DNA from: Lachnospiraceae bacterium
Lineage (GTDB): Bacteria; Bacillota; Clostridia; Lachnospirales; Lachnospiraceae
Direction: 5' to 3'
Assembly (NCBI GenBank): GCA_017432565.1
Contig: JAFRIW010000032.1
Span: 17,638-81,637, forward strand
DNA: 64,000 bases
The translations under genes and the position numbers were made by a program. Positions 42,230 through 49,059 of this stretch are shown in pieces. A model generated the notes under the pieces. That model was not told the origin of the DNA. It saw only the letters and a list, made by a program, of their open reading frames with translations, and did not search any database. The first letter of the stretch is position 1. Each line of letters opens with the position of its first letter.

Positions 42230-43093
42230 ATGGGAATGATCGATAAGTTCCGTCTCGACGGAAAAGTAGCATGGATTACCGGCGCATCTTACGGTCTCGG
42301 CCTCGCCTATGCGGAAGCAATGGCAGAAGTCGGTGCCAAGATCGTCTTCAACGACATCAACCAGGACCTGGTCGACCGCGGTCTTGCTGAGTACGCAAAG
42401 CGCGGCATCGAAGTATACGGCGCTGTCTGTGATGTCACCAATGAAGAGCAGGTCAACGCTTTTGTCAAGGACGTTGAGGAGAAGGTCGGAACCATCGACA
42501 TCCTCGTCAACAACGCCGGCATCATCAAGAGAATCCCGATGGTCGAGATGACCAAGGCTCAGTGGGATATGGTCATCAATGTCGACCTGACAGGCCCGTT
42601 CCTCTGCTCCAAGGCAGTTCTGCCGAGCATGATCGCCAAGGGCTCCGGCAAGATCATCAATGCCTGCTCCATGATGAGTGAGCTCGGCCGTGAGACCGTC
42701 TCCGCTTACGCGGCAGCCAAAGGCGGCCTGAAAATGCTGACAAAGAATATCTGCTCTGAGTATGGTCAGTACAATATTCAGTGCAACGCAATCGGACCCG
42801 GCTACATCGCGACTCCTCAGACCGCTCCGCTTCGTGCAAGAGGCGAGGACGGCTCCATGAATCCGTTTGACCGCTTCATCCGCAGCAAGACTCCCGCACA
42901 GCGCTGGGGCAAGACCGAGGATCTTCAGGGACTGGCTGTTTTCCTTGCCTCCCCTGCTTCGGACTTCATCAACGGCCAGGTCATTTACATCGACGGCGGT
43001 ATTCTTGCCTACATCGGCCAGGATCCTTCCAACCTCGACGAGTCCAAGTTCCAGGCTGAGGAAGAGGACGACACCATCAAGGTCAATGACTAA
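42230..43093 (+). CDS. kduD: SDR oxidoreductase, KduD/DhuD-type (annotated elsewhere as gluconate 5-dehydrogenase)
   Basis: 287-aa short-chain dehydrogenase. It has the TGASYGLGLAYAEAM cofactor motif (residues ~18-32), NNAGI, the catalytic Ser in INACSMMSE, YAAAKGG (YxxxK) and a C-terminal GG motif. In this gene order (kdgK, eda, SDR, RpiB-like) the streptococcal counterpart DhuD reduces 3-deoxy-D-glycero-2,5-hexodiulosonate to 2-keto-3-deoxygluconate. The ~20-residue acidic tail after YIGQDPSN is longer than in typical KduD. RBS GAAGGGAGAAAG is present. Confidence 0.88.
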   Translation: MGMIDKFRLDGKVAWITGASYGLGLAYAEAMAEVGAKIVFNDINQDLVDRGLAEYAKRGIEVYGAVCDVTNEEQVNAFVKDVEEKVGTIDILVNNAGIIKRIPMVEMTKAQWDMVINVDLTGPFLCSKAVLPSMIAKGSGKIINACSMMSELGRETVSAYAAAKGGLKMLTKNICSEYGQYNIQCNAIGPGYIATPQTAPLRARGEDGSMNPFDRFIRSKTPAQRWGKTEDLQGLAVFLASPASDFINGQVIYIDGGILAYIGQDPSNLDESKFQAEEEDDTIKVND

Positions 43094-43099
43094 CGTGAA

Positions 43100-43301
43100 G
43101 CAATGAGAAGCGCGTCTGGACGACGGAACGTTTTCCCGTGAGCCTGCTCACAGGGGAAAACGTTTCGGAGGACAGGCATGCGGCGAATGCCGCGTGCTTC
43201 CGGGACACGAAGTGGACCGGAAGAAACGCGCTTCGTTTCGGATGAAACGCGCTTCGTTTCGGATGAAATGTATTTCGGCGAATATCAAAGGAGAAATTCA
43301 G
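43100..43301 (+). other. Highly structured leader between the SDR and RpiB-like genes
   Basis: Four hairpins are packed into 135 nt. (A) 43127-43164: AACGTTTTCCC/GGGAAAACGTT closed inside by GTGAGC/GCTCAC, a 17-bp stem with one 2-nt bulge. (B) 43176-43197: GCATGCGGC/GCCGCGTGC with a GAAT loop. (C) and (D): GAAACG-CGCTT-CGTTTC at 43223-43239 and 43244-43260. No T tract follows any of them, so they are not simple terminators. An element controlling the downstream gene or mRNA stability is possible. Confidence 0.6.
43223..43264. repeat. 21-bp perfect tandem duplication
   Basis: A 21-bp unit beginning GAAACGCGCTTCGTTTC occurs twice head-to-tail (43223-43243 and 43244-43264). Each copy contains a 6-bp-arm hairpin. 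It lies 38 bp upstream of the RpiB-like start codon. Confidence 0.95.
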
Positions 43302-43949
43302 ATGAGAATTGCCTTAATCAATGAAAACTCTCAGGCAGCAAAGAACAGCATCATCGAAGCATCCCTCCGCAAGGTCGTGGAGCCGATGGGCTTCGAAGTC
43401 GTCAACTATGGCATGTACAGCGCGGATGACGCTGCACAGCTGACTTATGTCCAGAACGGCATCCTGGCAGCAGTCCTGCTGAATTCCGGCGCGGCGGATT
43501 ATGTCATCACCGGCTGCGGAACCGGCGAAGGTGCCATGTTGGCGCTCAACTCCTTCCCGGGCGTGATCTGCGGACATGTGGCCACTCCTCTGGATGCTTA
43601 CACCTTCGCTCAGATCAACGACGGAAATGCCATCTCCATCCCCTTCGCACTCGGCTTCGGCTGGGGCGGCGACCTGAACCTGCAGTACATCTTCGAGAAG
43701 CTCTTCTGCGAGCCCTCCGGCGGCGGCTATCCGAAGGAACGCGCCGTTCCGGAACAGCGCAACAAGAAGATTCTTGACGGTGTCCGCGCAATCGCCTTCC
43801 GCCCTCTCGCCGACATCCTGAAGGACCTGAAAGCGCAGGATCCGGATCTCGTGAAGGGCGCCCTCGCCGGCGAGCACTTTGATGAGTACTTCGCCCGCGA
43901 CTGCAAGGACGAAGCCATCGCAGCCCTCGTGAAGGAGCTGAAAGGCTGA
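43302..43949 (+). CDS. RpiB/LacA/LacB-family isomerase, probable DHU isomerase (DhuI-like)
   Basis: 215-aa RpiB-fold ketol-isomerase with the catalytic Cys72 in ITGCGTGEGAMLALN and a LacA-like C-terminal extension (GYPKERAVPEQRNKKILDG). Classical RpiB is ~150 aa, so this is the longer subgroup seen in uronate clusters. By gene order it corresponds to streptococcal DhuI, which isomerises 4-deoxy-L-threo-5-hexosulose-uronate. The start at 43302 follows AAAGGAG; the open frame further upstream runs through the tandem duplication and is not family sequence. A KduI of unrelated fold but the same reaction is encoded at 50.3-51.1 kb. Confidence 0.85.
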   Translation: MRIALINENSQAAKNSIIEASLRKVVEPMGFEVVNYGMYSADDAAQLTYVQNGILAAVLLNSGAADYVITGCGTGEGAMLALNSFPGVICGHVATPLDAYTFAQINDGNAISIPFALGFGWGGDLNLQYIFEKLFCEPSGGGYPKERAVPEQRNKKILDGVRAIAFRPLADILKDLKAQDPDLVKGALAGEHFDEYFARDCKDEAIAALVKELKG

Positions 43950-43976
43950 TTCCTGTTATTGGAAGCTTGTTATCCG

Positions 43977-44005
43977 GAAATCCCGCCCGGTTCGGGCGGG
44001 ATTTC
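43977..44005 (+). terminator. Terminator-like hairpin ending the kdgK operon
   Basis: GAAATCCCGCCC (43977-43988) and GGGCGGGATTTC (43994-44005) form a 12-bp perfect stem with a 5-nt loop, 27 bp after the stop codon. The following TCTGTG is a poor T tract, so termination may be incomplete. Confidence 0.65.
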
Positions 44006-44043
44006 TCTGTGTCCGGTACTTTTGGATCTGTTACTGATCCTAA

Positions 44044-44491
44044 ATTACCGGGTAAACTGCGAGAAGCTTGCTTGCCCACGGTACTGGCCGGACTGGGGCA
44101 TTCCTCGACTACCGGGTAAACTGTGAAAAGCTTGCTTGCCCACGGTACTGGCCGGATCGAAGCACTCGCGGATTACCGGGTAAACTGCGAGAAGCTAGCT
44201 TGCCCATGGTACTGGCCGGATCGAAGCGCTCCCGGATTACCGGGTATACTATGAAAAGCTTGTTTGCCCACGGTACTGGCCGGATCGGGGTACTCCCGGA
44301 TTACCGGGTATACTGTGAAAAGCTTGCTTGCCCACGGTACTGGCCGGATCGAAGCGCTCCCGGATTACCGGGTATACTATGAAAAGCTTGCTTGCCCACG
44401 GTACTGGCCGGATCGGAGCGCTCGCGGATTACCGGGTATACTGTAAAAAGCTTGCTTGCCCACGGTACTGGCCGGATCGGAGCGCTCCCAA
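44044..44491. repeat. Tandem array, seven units of exactly 64 bp
   Basis: Units start at 44044, 44108, 44172, 44236, 44300, 44364 and 44428 (7 x 64 = 448 bp), with no spacer variation. Each unit begins ATTACCGGGTA and contains GCTTGCTTGCCCACGGTACT then GGCCGG. The variable 3' part in most units includes a palindrome such as GGAGCGCTCC, nested inside CGGTA...TACCG. A degenerate half-unit precedes it (from ~44015, GGTACT...ATTACC with one extra base) and a decayed start of an eighth unit follows (44492-44515). Units 1-3 share GGGTAAAC, units 4-7 GGGTATAC, showing two sub-blocks. The whole 43950-44510 interval between genes is filled by this array and the terminator hairpin. Confidence 0.97.
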
Positions 44492-44510
44492 CAAGACCGG
44501 GCAGACCTGC

Positions 44511-45311
44511 TTACAGGAAATTCCGTATAAGCATTTCTCTTAAGATTCTCCGGTCAAGCGGCCTCTGCGCGGTCTCAAAAGTGAGAAACAGACGATCTCC
44601 CTGAAAGATCCCGTTCCGCCCGAACAATGAAATTCTGCTTATAGCATTCTCTGAATAGCCGGGATCATCCATTTTACCAAGATGTTCGAGGTACAGAACT
44701 TTTCTGTCAGAGATTCTGAGTATTGTAAAATCCGGATGAATTATTATTCCGTATTCGAGTTCCAGCGGGCACTCATACCGGTACGGAATTCCCAATTCTT
44801 TCAAAGTATCTGCGATAATCACTTCTGACTTTGACCGGACCCGCTCTCCTTTAGCGGTAAAGTATCCTGTAGTATCTTCTTCCCGGAAGGGTTTTGCCTG
44901 GAATAATTCTGAGATCCACTGGTCAACAAATTGCCTGTCATCCTGTTCGATGGGAACAACCAGTTTCTTCCTTGCATCCGGCAGATTGTGATAAACCAGG
45001 TGAATATCTGTCTGCTGCTCTTCTTTCAGAAAGCTGTCAATGGTTCTGATCCTTCTTTCCAGAACAGAACGCACCTTTTGATCATAGTCCCTTTGTGCGA
45101 GATTCCTGATATACAGGAGTTCTTTCGTGGAAATGTATTTTCTCTTATGGCTGACAGGGTCAACAGTATAAAACTGCAGATGCTTTCCGTGGTGTGTTAC
45201 CCATAATTGTTCTTTGGGCATGTCCTTCAAAAAAGAATTGCATTGGTTCAGATAATTGATTAACAGGTTTCTTTCCGTAATCAATTCTTCTGTGTAGCTT
45301 TTTGTATTCAA
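44511..45311 (-). CDS. Uncharacterised protein with PD-(D/E)XK nuclease-like motif
   Basis: 266-aa protein. Residues ~1-110 are helical and charged, possibly coiled. The C-terminal part reads RSKSEVIIADTLKELGIPYRYE (shown in part), then HPDFTILRI and VLYLEHLGKMDDPGY. This gives a Glu163 helix, Asp194 in PDF, and Glu209 in YLEHLG, the spacing of a restriction-endonuclease-like core in which the usual Lys is replaced by His. I know similar uncharacterised proteins in clostridia, but no function. The start is TTG at 45311, 9 nt after GAGGAG. Base composition is clearly more AT-rich than its neighbours, suggesting acquisition. Its stop codon lies 20 bp from the 64-bp repeat array. Confidence 0.75.
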   Translation of the reverse strand: MNTKSYTEELITERNLLINYLNQCNSFLKDMPKEQLWVTHHGKHLQFYTVDPVSHKRKYISTKELLYIRNLAQRDYDQKVRSVLERRIRTIDSFLKEEQQTDIHLVYHNLPDARKKLVVPIEQDDRQFVDQWISELFQAKPFREEDTTGYFTAKGERVRSKSEVIIADTLKELGIPYRYECPLELEYGIIIHPDFTILRISDRKVLYLEHLGKMDDPGYSENAISRISLFGRNGIFQGDRLFLTFETAQRPLDRRILREMLIRNFL

Positions 45312-45477
45312 CTTCCTGTACTCCTCATTACAGCGAAATGCTGCTGCTTTTTTTTAAACAATCCCGGAAAAAACCTGATACTCGTCTGAAAGACTGAGAG
45401 GGATGAAATAAATAGAATAAAAAAAGAAAACCAGACAGAGAAATCCGCACATCCTCTGCAGAAAAATCGTACCATAT

Positions 45478-45514
45478 AAAAAACAGCTGCGCAACATTAG
45501 ACACAGCTGTTTTT
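45478..45514 (-). terminator. Terminator downstream of the MATE gene (bidirectional shape)
   Basis: AAAAACAGCTG (45479-45489) and CAGCTGTTTTT (45504-45514) flank a 14-nt loop. On the minus strand it follows the MATE stop by ~23 bp. The A/T tracts on both sides would let it work both ways. The rest of 45312-45477 is AT-rich non-coding DNA with nothing else recognised. Confidence 0.8.
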
Positions 45515-45537
45515 AAATATATTACGATATTTTATTG

Positions 45538-46926
45538 CTATTCAGATTGGGAAGCTTCCGTTTCCTTCCCCTCCTCTTTCTTCCACTGCTTTTTCACCCA
45601 GGCCATGCAGATCAGGCACAGGATGACCTGAAGAAGGGAAGAAAGCGGTGTGGCAAGGCCGATGTGGAACAGGGAGACCGGGGTCTGTCTGCTCATCAGG
45701 TAAGAGACGGGGACGCGGACAAGGAAGGCACCGACAATGCCCTGGAGCATGACAAAGCGGGTCATACCCAGTCCGTTGTAGAAGCCGACGAAGCAGAAGA
45801 AAACAGCGGTCAGAAGGCAGTCAATGGCATAAGCCTTGAGGTAGTCCGCGGCGGCCAGGATAACGTCTGCACTGCGGGAGAAAATACCGGCCAGCATGTC
45901 TCCGTGGAAGAAGGCGGTGTAAAACATGACCAGTCCCGCCAGAAGAGACAGACCGATACCGATCCGCAGTGTGCGGACCGCGCGGTCTTTCTTTCCGGCA
46001 CCGATATTCTGAGCGACAAAAGCCGAGAGAGACTGCATAAAGGAAGACGGGACAAGCATGACAAAACCGCAGACTCTTTCCGCCACGCCGATGCCCGCGG
46101 AGGGAATGACGCCCAGTGCGTTGACAATGGCCTGGATCACCAGGAAAGAGATGCCGACCAGCAGATCGGAAAAAGCAATCGGTGCTCCCAGCATCGTAAC
46201 CTTGCCGATCAGGGCTTTGTCCGGCCGGATCATAGACCGGTCAAAAGCAAACGGAAGCCCTTTCTTCCGGACCAGAGCCAGAGAAATGAGAACACTTATG
46301 GCCTGGGCTGCGACGGTGGCAATGGCGGCACCGGCGGTTCCCATATGAAGTCCGGCAACCAGTACAAGATCTCCGATGATATTCACCACACAGGCGATTG
46401 CGACAGTGATGAGCGGTGTAGCGGAATCACCGATGCCCCGGAAGATACTGCCGATCAGATTATAGGCGATGATGATCAGCGCGCCGCCTCCGCAGATCCG
46501 GAGGTATGCCGTCGTCGCGTCAAAAGCTTCCGCCGGTGCCTGCATGATGGCGGCAATCTTTCCTGCAAACAGGATCATAACCAGCATCACGGCGAGTCCC
46601 ATCGCGCCGAACAGATAGATGCTGGCACCGACAGTCCGCCCTCCTTTTTTCTGCTCTCCTCTGCCGATCTGCTGCCCCAGCAGAATTGTCGTTCCCATGG
46701 AAAATCCGGCGATGATATTGGTGATGGTCATCATCATCTGTGAGCCGGTAGAGACCGCGGAAATATCGGCCGGTGCCGCAAACTGTCCCACAATCAGCAG
46801 ATCCACCGCGCCGTACATGGATTGCAGAAACAACGCCAGCAGAACCGGCATGGCAAACCGAATGAGAGGGCCCAGTATGGGCCCCCTTGTAAAATCATGT
46901 TGTTCCTTATTCTGTCGATCCTTCAA
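45538..46926 (-). CDS. MATE-family efflux transporter
   Basis: 462-aa protein with 12 predicted membrane helices. Family features are the N-terminal PILGPLIRFAMPVLLALFLQ, a first half with VGQFAAPADISAVSTGSQ and a repeat-related second half (APIAFSDLLVGISFLVIQAIVN). It exports cationic compounds using a Na+ or H+ gradient; substrates cannot be predicted. The start is TTG at 46926, ~7 nt after GGAGAGG. It lies 67 bp downstream of the YczE-like gene, the intervening DNA being a duplicated copy of that gene's 3' end. Confidence 0.92.
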   Translation of the reverse strand: MKDRQNKEQHDFTRGPILGPLIRFAMPVLLALFLQSMYGAVDLLIVGQFAAPADISAVSTGSQMMMTITNIIAGFSMGTTILLGQQIGRGEQKKGGRTVGASIYLFGAMGLAVMLVMILFAGKIAAIMQAPAEAFDATTAYLRICGGGALIIIAYNLIGSIFRGIGDSATPLITVAIACVVNIIGDLVLVAGLHMGTAGAAIATVAAQAISVLISLALVRKKGLPFAFDRSMIRPDKALIGKVTMLGAPIAFSDLLVGISFLVIQAIVNALGVIPSAGIGVAERVCGFVMLVPSSFMQSLSAFVAQNIGAGKKDRAVRTLRIGIGLSLLAGLVMFYTAFFHGDMLAGIFSRSADVILAAADYLKAYAIDCLLTAVFFCFVGFYNGLGMTRFVMLQGIVGAFLVRVPVSYLMSRQTPVSLFHIGLATPLSSLLQVILCLICMAWVKKQWKKEEGKETEASQSE

Positions 46927-46936
46927 GCTGCCCTCT

Positions 46937-47011
46937 CCATTCCTGCAGATTTACTGCTCCATACCCGCAAGTTGCTATTCCATTCCTGCAGGTTTACTGC
47001 TCCATACCCGC
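46937..47011. repeat. 32-bp direct repeat including the 3' end of the YczE-like gene
   Basis: Copies at 46937-46968 and 46980-47011 (43-bp period) differ at one base. The right copy spans the last five codons, the stop and 14 bp beyond of the YczE-like gene; the left copy reproduces this just downstream. Confidence 0.93.
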
Positions 47012-47641
47012 TATTCTGCGGATCCGTGCGGTCACCGGTTTAAACCAGGCGATGACCCGTCCTGTCAGTACCATCGCAATTGCTGTGCCCACTCCGATAC
47101 CGAGCGGACTTCTCCGGAAGACGAAGCCGATGATCAGTGCAATCACGATACAGGTCAGATCCAGGACATTTTTACCGAATCCCATATCCTTGCCCAGCTT
47201 CTGCCCGATCACGTCCGCCAGACCGTCGGCCGGGTTCGGAACTACTCGCATACTGACGGAAATGGCAGCCCCGATCCCGGTGAGCGCGATGGCGAGAAAC
47301 AGCGCGATAAAGCGGCCTGGCAGGGTCACCGGTTCCGGCAGCGTTCCGTCAAAAAGGTCAATGAAGAAGCTGGTAAAAAAACTGCACGCGACCTGCAGAA
47401 GCTGCCAGGCGGGCATCTTTCCCTTCAGCAGAATAAACTGCAATACAATCAGAAAACAGTAATAGACAAAAGTCATCGTTCCGATCGCGATGCCCGTGAT
47501 CTGTGCGAGATTGAAGGCCACGGAAATCACCGGCGAGACGCCGAGGCCTGTTTTTGTATTCAGATCAATGCCGCAGGCCAGGATCATGATCCCGATCAGA
47601 TAAATCAGAATTCTGCGGACCGACCATTTTTCCTTCGTCAT
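46994..47641 (-). CDS. YczE/YitT-like integral membrane protein (DUF6198-type)
   Basis: 215-aa hydrophobic protein with five or six membrane segments. The opening RILIYLIGIMILACGIDLNTKTGLGVSPV (partly shown) and NPADGLADVIG motifs match the YczE/YyaS family of uncharacterised membrane proteins, sometimes proposed to be transporters. The gene precedes the MATE efflux gene on the same strand and follows a palindromic 34-bp repeat array that occupies its promoter region. No function is assigned. Confidence 0.82.
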   Translation of the reverse strand: MTKEKWSVRRILIYLIGIMILACGIDLNTKTGLGVSPVISVAFNLAQITGIAIGTMTFVYYCFLIVLQFILLKGKMPAWQLLQVACSFFTSFFIDLFDGTLPEPVTLPGRFIALFLAIALTGIGAAISVSMRVVPNPADGLADVIGQKLGKDMGFGKNVLDLTCIVIALIIGFVFRRSPLGIGVGTAIAMVLTGRVIAWFKPVTARIRRIAGMEQ

Positions 47642-47655
47642 GCACCCCTCCGCTT

Positions 47656-47789
47656 CTGTGCCGTGTCTTTTTCAGAGTATTCCCATTCTGTGCCGTGTCA
47701 TCTTCTCGGAATATTCCGAAGGTGTGCTGTGTCATTTCCTCGTAATATTCCGAAGCTGTGCTGTGTTATTTCCTCGGAATATTCCGAAG
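47656..47789. repeat. Four-unit 34-bp tandem array with 14-bp palindromes
   Basis: Units start at 47656, 47688, 47722 and 47756 (spacing 32, 34, 34) with the core CTGTGCYGTGTCAT followed by TCCTCGGAATATTCCGAAG. The second and fourth copies contain the perfect palindrome TCGGAATATTCCGA, the third differs by one base and the first is decayed. The array begins 15 bp upstream of the YczE-like start codon and its last unit enters the 3' end of the esterase gene. Confidence 0.92.
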
Positions 47790-48806
47790 CTGCGCATCGA
47801 TCTCCGCAATGGTTTCAGCCGACATGCCGGCAAAGCCGAGCAGGTCCCGCATTTTGAAACGCTCGAGGACTGACTGCTTCAGGTCGATATCACCTCCGCC
47901 GCCCGTTACACCGGCACCCGCGGCACCGGCAGCCTGCGCCATCATCGTCTCAAAGAAAGCCTTGCCGCCTTCCGTTGAAACGATCTGGCCGATCGAGGCA
48001 TCCACGGAAAGGGTGTCGCCGTGCTCCAGCAATGCGTAGTGACCATACATCGGCTCGGTCATCCCGCTGTCGCCGAAATCACCGAAGACTTCCTTCAGCC
48101 AGCCGATACTGTCGCGCACCCAGTCTTTTGCCCGCTCAGTGATCTTCCAGCCGGACTGGCGCACAGTGTTGTCCGCCAGAGAGAATCCGTGCGGTGCGTA
48201 CGAATAGATGTGGCTCTCAAAGGAAATATCATTTCTGTAAAGTGCATCGCAGAAAGCAATGGCATTGGCAGCGGGTACCATGGTATCCGTGCGGGACGCC
48301 GCCACAAAGCACGGACAAGTCTTTTCGTCTACCGCTGAAACGGTGTCCGGCGCGGTCTCATTCCACTCTTTCGCGGATGCTTCGTCCAGCACTGCGTAAA
48401 TGAGAATCGCCGCGTTCGGGCGGTTGACCGACATTGTCGCTGCGGAAGCGGCCAGATGTCCGCCCGCGGAGAAGCCGATGACCGCGATTTTGTCCGGAAT
48501 AATATGCCACTCCTCTGCCCGGCTGCGGATCAGCGCCATCGCTTCGTCGTAGTCATTCAGCGGAGTCGGCCAGATTTTGTTCTGCTGAACGGAATAGCGC
48601 AGGACAAAAGCCTGATAGCCCTCCCGAAGATATGCAAGTGCGATCGGCTCCGCCTCGCGGTCCGAGCAGAAATCATAGCCGCCGCCCGGAATGACAATGA
48701 TTGCGGGGCGCGCCTTTATATGCGCAAATTCCTCTCCCACCGGCTGGAGATAGGTCGTCAGTGTCACGTTTCGCTCTTCATTCAGGATGATCTTCTCTGT
48801 AATCAT
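47766..48806 (-). CDS. Alpha/beta hydrolase, carbohydrate (acetyl)esterase-like, with C-terminal extension
   Basis: 346-aa cytoplasmic esterase of the acetyl-xylan/BD-FAE type. It has the oxyanion motif VIPGGGYDFCSDRE (residues ~37-50), nucleophile elbow GFSAGGH (Ser ~113), Asp in SRTDTMVP and the catalytic His in APHGFSLAD. A further ~85 residues follow: a Gly/Ala-rich linker (AAGAAGAGVTGGGG) and a helical segment (LERFKMRDLLGFAGMSAETI, partly shown), unlike the usual family end. It probably deacetylates imported oligosaccharides. Its last codons coincide with the 34-bp repeat array. It is divergent from the zinc dehydrogenase at 49.1 kb. Confidence 0.85.
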   Translation of the reverse strand: MITEKIILNEERNVTLTTYLQPVGEEFAHIKARPAIIVIPGGGYDFCSDREAEPIALAYLREGYQAFVLRYSVQQNKIWPTPLNDYDEAMALIRSRAEEWHIIPDKIAVIGFSAGGHLAASAATMSVNRPNAAILIYAVLDEASAKEWNETAPDTVSAVDEKTCPCFVAASRTDTMVPAANAIAFCDALYRNDISFESHIYSYAPHGFSLADNTVRQSGWKITERAKDWVRDSIGWLKEVFGDFGDSGMTEPMYGHYALLEHGDTLSVDASIGQIVSTEGGKAFFETMMAQAAGAAGAGVTGGGGDIDLKQSVLERFKMRDLLGFAGMSAETIAEIDAQLRNIPRK

Positions 48807-48845
48807 GTCTCCCCCCTCTTTTCATAAGCAGACGCTCACAAAATT

Positions 48846-48860
48846 ATTATAACAGATTCC
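48846..48860 (-). promoter_or_regulatory. Extended -10 promoter of the esterase gene
   Basis: On the minus strand CTGTTATAAT (TGnTATAAT, -10 hexamer 48846-48851) lies ~40 bp upstream of the ATG; no good -35 is present. In the rest of the 48807-49059 gap I find no convincing promoter for the divergent dehydrogenase. Confidence 0.55.
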
Positions 48861-49059
48861 GGGATATCGCGCCTCAGTCCGGATTTTGCGCTCTCAGAAC
48901 GGTTCTGCACGCTCAGAGCAATACTGCAAAAAAGAATTCCCGGAAACGAAAAATCGTCTGTTGAAGATTCTGTCAAAATACGGCATATTTTTCTTAGATC
49001 ATCCGTTTTCGACAGAAGGAATCGCAGATAAATCAAAAGATCAGAAGGAGGAACAGAAA

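Noticed and set aside
43223..43260. A third IclR operator in the GTTTC-GGAT-GAAAC repeats
   Set aside because: The half-sites and spacing (GTTTC-N4-GAAAC inside a 21-bp duplication) differ from GTTTCA-N5-TGAAAC, and the site is inside an operon, away from a promoter.
44044..44491. CRISPR array
   Set aside because: The period is constant but there are no unique spacers: the variable tail is itself similar from unit to unit, and no cas genes are nearby.
44068..44604. A repeat protein encoded by the 64-bp array
   Set aside because: The period is not a multiple of three, several overlapping frames are equally open, and none has a ribosome site.
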